Source of the DNA: Clostridiales bacterium
GTDB taxonomy: Bacteria > Bacillota > Clostridia > Christensenellales > Aristaeellaceae
DNA length: 24,612 nucleotides
Direction of reading: 5' to 3'
Assembly: GCA_004556395.1 (NCBI GenBank)
Contig: SFHK01000041.1
Span: forward strand, 1-24,612
Shown here: piece by piece, positions 15,498 through 22,215 of the stretch
Numbering within the stretch: the stretch's first letter is position 1
Layout: each line of letters begins with the position of its first letter
The notes under the pieces: generated by a model
Database searches by the model: none
What the model saw: the letters and a program-made list of their open reading frames with translations, nothing else
Told to the model about the DNA's origin: nothing
Made by a program: the position numbers and the translations under genes

Positions 15498-17480
15498 TTA
15501 TTTGCCGATGACGGCCTTGATGCGGCGCACGCCGGCAGAGGAGGATTCCTCCTTGAGGATTTTGAAGCTCTTGAGGTCGGCGGTGTTGCTCGCGTGCGGG
15601 CCGCCGCAGATTTCCTTGGAGTACTCGCCCATGGTGTACACCTTGACGCGCTCGCCGTACTTGCTCTCGAACAGGCCGATGGCGCCCTGCGCCTTGGCTT
15701 CGGCCACGGTCATTTCCTCGCACACGATGGGCGCGGCGCCTTTGATATACTCGTTCACAAGCCGCTCGGTCTCCTGAATCTCCTCGGGAGTCATCTTGCG
15801 ATGGAACGAGAAGTCGAAGCGCAGGCGCTCGGCGGTGATGTTGCTGCCCTTCTGCGCGACCTCGTCGCCCAGCACATGGCGCAGCGCGGCGTGCAGCAGG
15901 TGCGTGGCGGTGTGCAGCTTGGTGGTTTCCTCGGTGTGGTCGGCCAGACCGCCCTTGAAGCGCTGCTCCGCGCCCGCGTGGCTGTTTTCCTGGTGCTGCC
16001 TGAAGCGCTGCTGGAAGCCTTCCTCGTCCACGGTGAGACCCTTTTCCTGCGCCAGCTCCATGGTGATTTCAATCGGGAAGCCGTAGGTGTCGTAGAGCTT
16101 GAACGCGCTGCGGCCGTCGATGACGTTCAGGCTGCTCAGGAACTTCCTGGCTTCGTCCAGCAGCGCGGCCTTGTCGCCCTTGTCCTTCAGAAGCGCGATC
16201 AGCGCCTGATACTCGGGACGCGGCGGCAGCGCCTTCGCGGCGGCGTCGGCGGCGGGCGCGAAATCCTCGCCCTTTTCGATGGACTCGACCACCGGCTTCA
16301 CAAGGCCGGACATGCGGTTCACGTTGAACAGCAGCTTGTCGAATTCCTTCATGCCCTGCTTGAGCGTCTTCTGGAAGCGCTCCTCCTCCAGCAGAAGCTG
16401 CTCGATGATGTGCGCCTCGTTGCGCTTGAGCTCGGGATAGACGTCCTTATACTGCTCCACGACGACCTTCGCGATCTCGGCGGTCATGCCCTCGGGCATT
16501 TCCAGCTTCATGCCGTGGCGCACGCTTCTGCGAATCAGGCGGCGCAACACGTAGCCCTGATCGACGTTGGACGGCGTAACGCCGCGGTCGTCGCCGATGA
16601 TGATGGTGGAGGTGCGCAGGTGGTCGGCCACCACGCGGAACGAACGGGCGTACTCGTCGTCCGGGTTGTACTTCTTGCCGGACAGCTCCTCGATCCTGGC
16701 GATGATGCCGGAGAACAGGTCGGTCTCGTACACGCTCTTCGCGCCCAGAAGCACGCCGATGGTGCGTTCAAGGCCCATGCCGGTGTCCACGTTCTTCTTC
16801 TCAAGCGGCGGGAAGCTGCCGTCGGCCTGCTTGTTGTACTGCATGAACACGTCGTTCCAGATTTCCAGATAGCGGCCGCAGTCGCAGGCGGGCGAGCAGT
16901 TCGGGCCGCAGGGCGGCTGATCCTTGATGACGAACATCTCGGTGTCCGGGCCGCAGGGGCCGGTGATGCCCGCGGGGCCCCACCAGTTGTGCCTGGCGTT
17001 CAGATAGAAGATGTGGTCGTCCTTCACGCCGTTGGCCTTCCAGTAGCCGGCGGCTTCGTCGTCGCGGGGCGCCTTGTCGTCGCCGGCGAACACGGTGAAG
17101 GCCAGCTTGTCCGGGTCGAGACCCAGCCATTCGGGGCTGGTGAGGAACTCCCAGCTCCACGAAATCGCTTCCTTTTTAAAGTAGTCGCCCAGAGACCAGT
17201 TGCCCAGCATCTCGAAGAACGTGCAGTGGCTCGCGTCGCCCACCTCGTCGATGTCGCCGGTGCGGATGCACTTCTGAACGTCGGTCAGGCGCGTGCCCAT
17301 CGGGTGCTTCGCGCCCAGCAGGTAGGGAACCAGCGGATGCATGCCGGCGGTGGTGAACAGAACCGTGGGGTCGTTCTCCGGAATGACGGAGGCGGACGGA
17401 ATCACGGCGTGTCCCTTGCTCTTGAAGAATTCCAGATACATGCGGCGAAGGTCGGCCGCGCACTTGATGTTCTTGTTCAT
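15498..17480 (-). CDS. alaS: Alanine--tRNA ligase, short form without C-terminal domain
   Basis: This enzyme charges tRNA(Ala). The start is ATG 17480 (MNKNIKCAADLRRMYLEFF). The frame is open further upstream, but that is T-box leader. The product is 660 residues against about 870 in most bacteria. The class II core is intact: RRMYLEFFKSKGH, VLFTTAGMHPLVPYL, FEMLGNWSLGDYFK, the ARHNWWGPAG segment, and MGLERTIGVLLG. The editing domain has its zinc ligands HTATH (about 523-527) and CGGPH (about 625-629). The beta-barrel linker before the editing domain is very short and the C-Ala oligomerisation domain is absent. The protein ends SAGVRRIKAVIGK, directly at the stop, with a terminator behind it, so no frameshift has cut it. 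Confidence 0.95.
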   Translation of the reverse strand: MNKNIKCAADLRRMYLEFFKSKGHAVIPSASVIPENDPTVLFTTAGMHPLVPYLLGAKHPMGTRLTDVQKCIRTGDIDEVGDASHCTFFEMLGNWSLGDYFKKEAISWSWEFLTSPEWLGLDPDKLAFTVFAGDDKAPRDDEAAGYWKANGVKDDHIFYLNARHNWWGPAGITGPCGPDTEMFVIKDQPPCGPNCSPACDCGRYLEIWNDVFMQYNKQADGSFPPLEKKNVDTGMGLERTIGVLLGAKSVYETDLFSGIIARIEELSGKKYNPDDEYARSFRVVADHLRTSTIIIGDDRGVTPSNVDQGYVLRRLIRRSVRHGMKLEMPEGMTAEIAKVVVEQYKDVYPELKRNEAHIIEQLLLEEERFQKTLKQGMKEFDKLLFNVNRMSGLVKPVVESIEKGEDFAPAADAAAKALPPRPEYQALIALLKDKGDKAALLDEARKFLSSLNVIDGRSAFKLYDTYGFPIEITMELAQEKGLTVDEEGFQQRFRQHQENSHAGAEQRFKGGLADHTEETTKLHTATHLLHAALRHVLGDEVAQKGSNITAERLRFDFSFHRKMTPEEIQETERLVNEYIKGAAPIVCEEMTVAEAKAQGAIGLFESKYGERVKVYTMGEYSKEICGGPHASNTADLKSFKILKEESSSAGVRRIKAVIGK

Positions 17481-17511
17481 GGGGAAAACTTCCTTTCTGC
17501 CTTGCTGATGT

Positions 17512-17751
17512 CCAAAAATAAACGCGCCCAATCCATCCACAAGGACGAAATGGCGCTCTTTCGCGGTACCACCTTGGTTGACCGCGCGCCCGGCGCGGCC
17601 CTCTTGAACGCAGGATAACGATGCGACCCGCCGCCCCATTTCCTGAGCGGAGCGCGCACGGCGGCTCCCTGCGCGGATACGCCCCGGCTCGCACCGCCCG
17701 CCGGCTCTCTGCCCGTATCCCGCGCGCGACTCCGCACGCTTAGCTTTCATG
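17512..17751 (-). promoter_or_regulatory. T-box leader (alanine) of alaS
   Basis: The antiterminator T-box sequence GGTGGTACCGCG is at 17573-17562 on the minus strand. After it, GAGCGCC pairs with GGGCGCG to make a terminator (17558-17523) ending in TTTATTTTT. Stem I lies between about 17740 and 17650, with the CTCCGC/GCGGAG base and the GGATACG/CGTATCC stem. The likely specifier codon is GCC (Ala) at 17665-17663, in a GGA-GCC context like that of other T-boxes. Uncharged tRNA(Ala) would favour the antiterminator and so alaS expression. Confidence 0.85.
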
Positions 17752-17757
17752 CCGCTA

Positions 17758-17786
17758 ATTATAGAACCATTCCGCGCGGGTGTCAA
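17758..17786 (-). promoter_or_regulatory. Consensus SigA promoter of alaS
   Basis: TTGACA (17786-17781) and TATAAT (17763-17758) on the minus strand are both perfect and separated by 17 bp. Confidence 0.9.
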
Positions 17787-17813
17787 ATTAATTTCTTGTG
17801 GATGACCCATACA

Positions 17814-17842
17814 TTGACGGTTCCGGAAGCGTATGGTATACT
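17814..17842 (+). promoter_or_regulatory. SigA promoter of the CapA-like gene
   Basis: TTGACG at 17814-17819, a 17-bp spacer and TATACT at 17837-17842. It diverges from the alaS promoter, with the two -35 elements about 27 bp apart. Confidence 0.85.
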
Positions 17843-17875
17843 GATGGTGATTCTACGAAAGGACGGATATTTATA

Positions 17876-18931
17876 ATGAAGCGATTTGCGGCGCTGGTTC
17901 TTCTGGCGCTTTGGGTCTTTCTGGCGTGCGGCGCGGCGGAGGAAAGCGAAAAGGGCAAGCCGCAGCGGCTGGTGATTACCGCCGTGGGCGACTGCACGCT
18001 CGGCGGCGATGCGCAGAAGGGCGGCTCGAACGAAAAGTTCTTCCAGAAGTTCGTGGACAAATACGGTTACGAATATTTTCTGAAGAACGTGAAGTCCATC
18101 TTTGAAAATGACGACATTACGATCGTCAATCTGGAGGGGCCGCTCACCTCGGAGAAAAAGCACAGAAGCGGCAGGTTCATCTTCCGCGGCGCGCCGGATC
18201 ACGTGAACATTCTCACCTGCGCCAGCGTCGAGGTGTGCAATGTGGCCAACAATCACGCGCTGGACTTCCTCGAGGCGGGCTTTCAGGAGACGCTGAAAAC
18301 CCTCGATGAGGCGGGCATCGGCGCTTCGGGCTATGATGTGGAATATTACATGGACATAAAGGGCATCACCGTGGGCTTCGTGGGCTATTCCTATCGCGAG
18401 AACAAGGCCGATCAGATGATCGCGGGGGCGAAGAAGGCGCGCGAAAAGTGCGACCTGCTGATTGTCAGCGTGCACGGCGGCGAGGAAAACAACTACAAAA
18501 TGACCAGCTTCATGCGCACGACCACGAAAAAGCTCGTGGACGTCGGCGCAGACCTCGTGCTGTGCCATCATCCCCACGTGTACGGCCCCATCCTGACCTA
18601 CAACGGCAAGTACATCGTCGGCAGCCTTGGCAACTTCTGCTTCGGCGGCAACTATATTCCCAAGGATAAGGACACGCAGATTTTCCAGCAGACGTTCCTC
18701 ATCTACCCGGACGGAACCATCGAGGACGGCGGCATCAACCTGATTCCCTGCTCGGTGTCCTCCGAAAAGGCGCACAACAACTTCCAGCCCACGCCGCTGG
18801 AGGGCAAGGAAGCGGAGAAGCTGTTCAACAAATTCATGAAGCTTTCCAAGCTGCAGGTGACCGACCTCAACTGGATGCCCGGAAGCTATCCGGAGCTGGC
18901 CGGTCTGCTGCCAACGGAAGAAGCGGAATAA
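17876..18931 (+). CDS. CapA family protein (poly-gamma-glutamate synthesis/metallophosphatase-like)
   Basis: The 351-residue product starts at the ATG at 17876 (MKRFAALVLLAL). This gives a lipoprotein-like or signal-peptide N-terminus (WVFLACGAAEE), and an earlier in-frame ATG at 17798 lies upstream of the promoter. The CapA domain follows from about residue 35: TAVGDCTLGGD, NLEGPLTSE, CNVANNHALDF, LIVSVHGGEE and LCHHPHVYGPI, then GSLGNFCFGGN. These carry the Asp, Asn and His positions of the calcineurin-like metallophosphatase fold. In Bacillus CapA takes part in making poly-gamma-glutamate capsule, but no capB, capC or capD is nearby. Many solitary homologues have unknown roles. It is secreted or anchored outside the membrane. 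Confidence 0.85.
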   Translation: MKRFAALVLLALWVFLACGAAEESEKGKPQRLVITAVGDCTLGGDAQKGGSNEKFFQKFVDKYGYEYFLKNVKSIFENDDITIVNLEGPLTSEKKHRSGRFIFRGAPDHVNILTCASVEVCNVANNHALDFLEAGFQETLKTLDEAGIGASGYDVEYYMDIKGITVGFVGYSYRENKADQMIAGAKKAREKCDLLIVSVHGGEENNYKMTSFMRTTTKKLVDVGADLVLCHHPHVYGPILTYNGKYIVGSLGNFCFGGNYIPKDKDTQIFQQTFLIYPDGTIEDGGINLIPCSVSSEKAHNNFQPTPLEGKEAEKLFNKFMKLSKLQVTDLNWMPGSYPELAGLLPTEEAE

Positions 18932-18938
18932 GACGTTA

Positions 18939-18989
18939 GATTTCCTGAACGACCTCTGCGACAAGTATTATGCTCCCTCTGATGACTGA
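18939..18989 (+). pseudogene. 3'-end remnant of a paralogue of the downstream membrane protein gene
   Basis: Seventeen codons just after the CapA stop read DFLNDLCDKYYAPSDD and a stop. The last codons of the gene at 19041-19580 read DFLNDFCDRYCAPSGDS and a stop. DNA identity is high. Only the tail remains, so a tandem paralogue was probably deleted. Confidence 0.8.
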
Positions 18990-19040
18990 TAAGTACCTCG
19001 CCGACACGAATCGTTTTTCAGACGAATGGAGGGCGTTTTC

Positions 19041-19580
19041 ATGAAATGGAAGAAGTGGCTGATCATCCTTGGAATCGTGCTTGTAATCGCGGGCGCGTGC
19101 ATCGGCTATAAGGTCATGCGCGGTTACTGGAAGTGGTCTGTGCCGCGGTCGCTGCTTGAGCGGATCGATTTCGATCGACTGATCGAGAACACCGACGCGA
19201 TGCTTGCGGACGGATACGAGGATACCATCGAATGGCATAAGCGCGACCCTGCCATTTATGCCATGCTTCGAAAGGAAGTTTCTCCGAATATCGTCGTCGA
19301 GGTGTTTCTGATTAAGGACGCATATTACAGCGAGCTTTGGAGTGGAATCCGATGTGGGGGAAGCACATGGTATCACCCAGGACAAACAGTATGTCAATCG
19401 GGAGATTCCATCATCCAGATAGAGGAACCTCCGTATGGGAGCCTTGTAGTCGTGCATTCCGACATGGGGCGAATTTACATAAGCATTGGCGCTGAGCACC
19501 CGCTGGATGGCCGCCGTTGGACGATCGATTTCCTGAACGACTTCTGCGACCGGTATTGCGCCCCGTCCGGCGATTCCTGA
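19041..19580 (+). CDS. Membrane-anchored protein of unknown function
   Basis: The 179-residue product starts at ATG 19041 (MKWKKWLIILGIVLVIAG) behind GGAGG. Residues 5-25 form a single N-terminal membrane segment. The outer domain is mixed alpha/beta, with no motif I recognise. It includes cysteines at CGGSTWYHPGQTVC and FCDRYC that may form disulfides. It is probably cotranscribed with the CapA-like gene, since no terminator lies between them. A paralogue tail precedes it, so this was once a small gene family at this locus. Confidence 0.7.
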   Translation: MKWKKWLIILGIVLVIAGACIGYKVMRGYWKWSVPRSLLERIDFDRLIENTDAMLADGYEDTIEWHKRDPAIYAMLRKEVSPNIVVEVFLIKDAYYSELWSGIRCGGSTWYHPGQTVCQSGDSIIQIEEPPYGSLVVVHSDMGRIYISIGAEHPLDGRRWTIDFLNDFCDRYCAPSGDS

Positions 19581-19609
19581 ACGCGCGAATCGCAGCGGTT
19601 TATTGACAG

Positions 19610-19644
19610 AGCCCCCCGAAGCTCGCGTGGAGTTTCGGGGGGCT
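19610..19644. terminator. Strong terminator hairpin
   Basis: AGCCCCCCGAA (19610-19620) pairs with TTCGGGGGGCT (19634-19644), and the stem continues inward. It closes the plus-strand CapA unit. Read on the minus strand it lies just after the stop of the duplicated trpS tail. Confidence 0.8.
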
Positions 19645-19661
19645 GGTTTGATGGAGATGGG

Positions 19662-19765
19662 CTACTTCAGCAGGCTATCGCCGCCAAAGTAGTCGATTTT
19701 CATGGCGTGGCGCACGTCGCGGAGGGTGGCGGCGGCGGTTTCCCGCGCTTTCTGGCTGCCGGATG
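19662..19765 (-). pseudogene. Detached 3' end of trpS
   Basis: The minus strand reads GSQKARETAAATLRDV then RHAMKIDYFGGDSLLK and a stop at 19662. This is the expected C-terminal helix of a bacterial TrpRS, in the right frame. It is an exact copy of the DNA at 21188-21287, where trpS reads the same bases in another frame. Upstream (above 19765) the sequence stops matching trpS. Confidence 0.85.
19666..19765. repeat. 100-bp exact direct repeat, copy A
   Basis: It is identical over 100 bases to 21188-21287, 1522 bp further on and in the same orientation. The flanks differ at once on both sides. It contains the trpS C-terminal codons. Confidence 0.95.
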
Positions 19766-19836
19766 TCGCCAGCCGCATCATCGACTCTGAGCGCTCTGCC
19801 TACAACGAAGGCCATGCCTTTATTCCCCGCCTTTAA
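19762..19836 (+). pseudogene. Possible C-terminal coding scrap of an unknown gene
   Basis: From the edge of the 100-bp repeat the plus strand reads DVASRIIDSERSAYNEGHAF then IPRL and TAA, with codon choice like the resident genes. It has no start and I know no matching family. It may instead be chance. Confidence 0.3.
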
Positions 19837-19848
19837 GTTGTTTTTGAA

Positions 19849-19893
19849 ACGGCCACCGCCGCGCACAGCTATTCTATGCGCGGCAGTGGCCGT
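19849..19893 (-). terminator. Terminator of the secreted-protein gene at 19898
   Basis: A 17-bp nearly perfect stem pairs 19849-19865 with 19877-19893 (ACGGCCAC ... GTGGCCGT). It starts 5 bases after the stop codon and is followed on the minus strand by TTTCAAAAAC. Confidence 0.8.
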
Positions 19894-19897
19894 CAAA

Positions 19898-20935
19898 TCA
19901 GCGATTCGTATATACAAGCTCTGTGGAAAAGCCGCTCATGTCCTTATCTGTGGAATAGTCGTGGAACAAAGCGTGCATCGATTCAGCGGGTGCCGTGCCC
20001 GCGCCAAGCTTCATACATATGATCACTCGATCGCCGCCTGTCGCCTGTTCCGTGTATATGGGCTCCCCCTGCGCGTTAAAGCACTGCACGACGGAGCATA
20101 TACTGCCGATCGTATCATCGCCGAACTGTGCCTTCACGTCGATGGAATTAAGTCGCTCCAGATCGGCCGCGCTTGCTTGTTCGGCAACATGGCAGGTTAT
20201 ATACAGCACCGCGCCGATTTCCGAGCGAAGAAGCTCCACCGATTCCGCCGTCATAAGGCCATCCGCGACCGGCTGATCAAGCTGTGCGCGCGCCTCCGCT
20301 GCATGCGTTGTGGGCGTTAGTTCGACAGTCCATCGCTGATCCTCCCAATCCGCGCCGTATTCGTATTCGCGGACTTTTATATCGATGCTGCGCGGCGCCT
20401 CTATCCGATTTTCCTTAAATGCAAATTGCAGCCCCAGCCGCATTGTGCCGTCTGAAAAATACTTTTCGGATGCCTCCGAGCCGAAATACGCCAGCTCCGG
20501 ATTGGTAACGTCTACGCCAATGCCGGATACGATGATCCTCTGGCCGTCGCGGCCTGCCTTCTGCGCAAACGTCTCGGACAGGTCGCTATCCTCCAGCAGG
20601 CGCGTATCCTCCGGCTCATACATATAGTCGGACATAAGCAGCACGTCAGCGCTCTTCGGCGCAACCTCCACCATCAGGTAAACGTTGCATCCGTCAAACG
20701 CATACTGCTTGAGCGTATAGGTAGCGCAGGCCGTTTCGTATCTGTCATTCGGCGCACGCGTCAGAGCCAGCAGCTCAGATGCGCTCAATGTGGACTGCGT
20801 CGTCGGCTTATCGTATACGTTCACAAAATCGAATACAGTTCCCTTTGCGCCGTCCGCCATGCCAACGCCCGAGATTTGCGCCGCGCACAAGGCTGCGACC
20901 AGCAGTACAAGCATCCATCGTTTCATCTTATCCAT
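19898..20935 (-). CDS. Secreted protein of unknown function
   Basis: The 345-residue product starts at the ATG at 20935 (MDKMKRWMLVLLVAALCAAQ), with GAGGAG about 10 bases upstream. The in-frame ATG at 20956 would place the ribosome site inside the gene. A signal peptide ends near residue 27 (GVGMADG). The mature protein has stretches such as FDFVNVYDKPTTQST and the YLMVEVAPKSADVLLMSD segment, rich in beta strands. No catalytic motif was found and I do not recognise the family. It is flanked on both sides by the two copies of the trpS 3' end, so it probably came in with the rearrangement. Confidence 0.75.
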   Translation of the reverse strand: MDKMKRWMLVLLVAALCAAQISGVGMADGAKGTVFDFVNVYDKPTTQSTLSASELLALTRAPNDRYETACATYTLKQYAFDGCNVYLMVEVAPKSADVLLMSDYMYEPEDTRLLEDSDLSETFAQKAGRDGQRIIVSGIGVDVTNPELAYFGSEASEKYFSDGTMRLGLQFAFKENRIEAPRSIDIKVREYEYGADWEDQRWTVELTPTTHAAEARAQLDQPVADGLMTAESVELLRSEIGAVLYITCHVAEQASAADLERLNSIDVKAQFGDDTIGSICSVVQCFNAQGEPIYTEQATGGDRVIICMKLGAGTAPAESMHALFHDYSTDKDMSGFSTELVYTNR

Positions 20936-21106
20936 GATTCTTTCACTCCTCTTCATTCAGTAAAGCTCAATTCCTCTTTGCACATTTCAAGCACTCCGTA
21001 TGCACCGAGCAAATTCCTCCCTTCCACAGAGCCGCCCGGCTTGTGTGTTCTGCATACATTAGACGCTCGGGCGCCGTCCGCGGATTTTGGCAGGCATCTG
21101 TTTTAT
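20936..21106. other. Intergenic stretch upstream of the secreted-protein gene
   Basis: It must hold the promoter for the gene at 20935, but no good -35/-10 pair is seen on the minus strand. No other feature is recognisable. Confidence 0.4.
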
Positions 21107-21162
21107 AAAAAAACGGCTTCTCCGCTCGCCGAACCCTTTCTGTCCGTCGATGGGAGAAGCCG
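21107..21162 (-). terminator. Terminator of trpB-trpS
   Basis: On the minus strand CGGCTTCTCC (21162-21153) pairs with GGAGAAGCCG (21123-21114), followed by TTTTTTT (21113-21107). It lies 22 bases beyond the original trpS stop. Confidence 0.85.
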
Positions 21163-21187
21163 CCCCGCATGGAGCGAACGCTTCTAT

Positions 21188-21287
21188 TTCAGCAGGCTAT
21201 CGCCGCCAAAGTAGTCGATTTTCATGGCGTGGCGCACGTCGCGGAGGGTGGCGGCGGCGGTTTCCCGCGCTTTCTGGCTGCCGGATG
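21188..21287. repeat. 100-bp exact direct repeat, copy B (inside trpS)
   Basis: It is identical to 19666-19765. It joins the upstream part of trpS at GCCCGATTCATCCGGC, where the reading frame shifts relative to the natural TrpRS tail. Confidence 0.95.
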
Positions 21288-22190
21288 AATCGGGCGCAGC
21301 TCGGTCTGGAGCACGTGATTCAGGAATTTCTTCACCGTCACGTCGCCGAGGCCGCCGCGCTCATAGTGCGCCTTCAGTTCGTCGAGCCCGCTGTATTCGG
21401 GCAGGAATTCGGCGAAGTGCTCCGGGCGGCAGAAGGCTTCCAGATAGATGAACACGGGGTTGTCCTTCGTGTGGCCGGGGTCCTCGCGGCGCAGGTGCGT
21501 GGGGTCGGTGTACATGGACATGACCTTGGTCTTGATGTCCTCCGGACGCTCGGACAGGTAGATGCAGTTGCCCAGCGACTTGCCCATCTTCTCTCTGCCG
21601 TCAATGCCGGGCAGGCGCAGGCAGGCCTGATTTTTCGGCAGCACGACCTCCGGCTCAATGAGCGTTTCGCCGTACACGCGGTTGAAGCTGCGCACGATTT
21701 CCCGGCACTGCTCGAGCATCGGCAGCTGATCCTCGCCCACCGGCACCGCCGTGGCGCGGAAGGCGGTGATGTCCGCCGCCTGACTGATGGGATAGCAGAA
21801 GAAGCCCACCGGCACGCTGGCCTCGAAATTGCGCTGCTGAATTTCGGACTTCACCGTGGGGTTGCGCTGCACGCGCGACACGGTGACGAGGTTCATATAA
21901 TAGAAGGTCAGTTCCGTCAGCTCCGGAACCATCGACTGGATGAGAAATGTGCACTTCTCCGGGTCGAGCCCGCAGGCGAGATAGTCCAGCGCGACGTTCA
22001 GAATGTTCTTTCGCACCTTCTCCGGATGCTCGGCGTTGTCCGTCAGCGCCTGCGCGTCGGCGATCATGATGTAGATTTCGTCGTACCGCCCCTCGTTCTG
22101 AAGGCGCACGCGCTCCTTCAGCGAGCCGACATAGTGCCCCACGTGCAGACGGCCGGTCGGGCGGTCGCCCGTCAGAATAATCTGCTTCAT
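21222..22190 (-). CDS. trpS: Tryptophan--tRNA ligase with altered C-terminus
   Basis: This enzyme charges tRNA(Trp). It starts at ATG 22190 behind AAAGGAGC, 25 bases after the trpB stop. The class I core is complete: GRLHVGHYVGSL (HIGH motif), QSMVPELTEL, PISQAADI, the VPVGEDQ turn, and GREKMGKSLGN (KMSKS motif). Up to FLNHVLQTELRPI it follows the family. Then a deletion of roughly 20 codons with a frameshift makes the last 20 or so residues read HPAARKRGKPPPPPSATCATP. The true tail (KARETAAATLRDVRHAMKIDY) is still present in another frame and would end at 21184. The gene may be impaired, may work with the odd tail, or may be misassembled. Confidence 0.92.
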   Translation of the reverse strand: MKQIILTGDRPTGRLHVGHYVGSLKERVRLQNEGRYDEIYIMIADAQALTDNAEHPEKVRKNILNVALDYLACGLDPEKCTFLIQSMVPELTELTFYYMNLVTVSRVQRNPTVKSEIQQRNFEASVPVGFFCYPISQAADITAFRATAVPVGEDQLPMLEQCREIVRSFNRVYGETLIEPEVVLPKNQACLRLPGIDGREKMGKSLGNCIYLSERPEDIKTKVMSMYTDPTHLRREDPGHTKDNPVFIYLEAFCRPEHFAEFLPEYSGLDELKAHYERGGLGDVTVKKFLNHVLQTELRPIHPAARKRGKPPPPPSATCATP

Positions 22191-22215
22191 GCGTTTGCTC
22201 CTTTCGCGTTTTCGG

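Noticed and set aside
15492..17618. 708-codon open frame on the plus strand opposite alaS
   Set aside because: It is the antisense shadow of alaS and its leader, with the same His/Val/Leu-rich composition.
19763..20320. 185-codon plus-strand frame across the secreted-protein gene
   Set aside because: It is mostly antisense to the gene at 19898-20935 and crosses its terminator hairpin. It has no ribosome site or family features.
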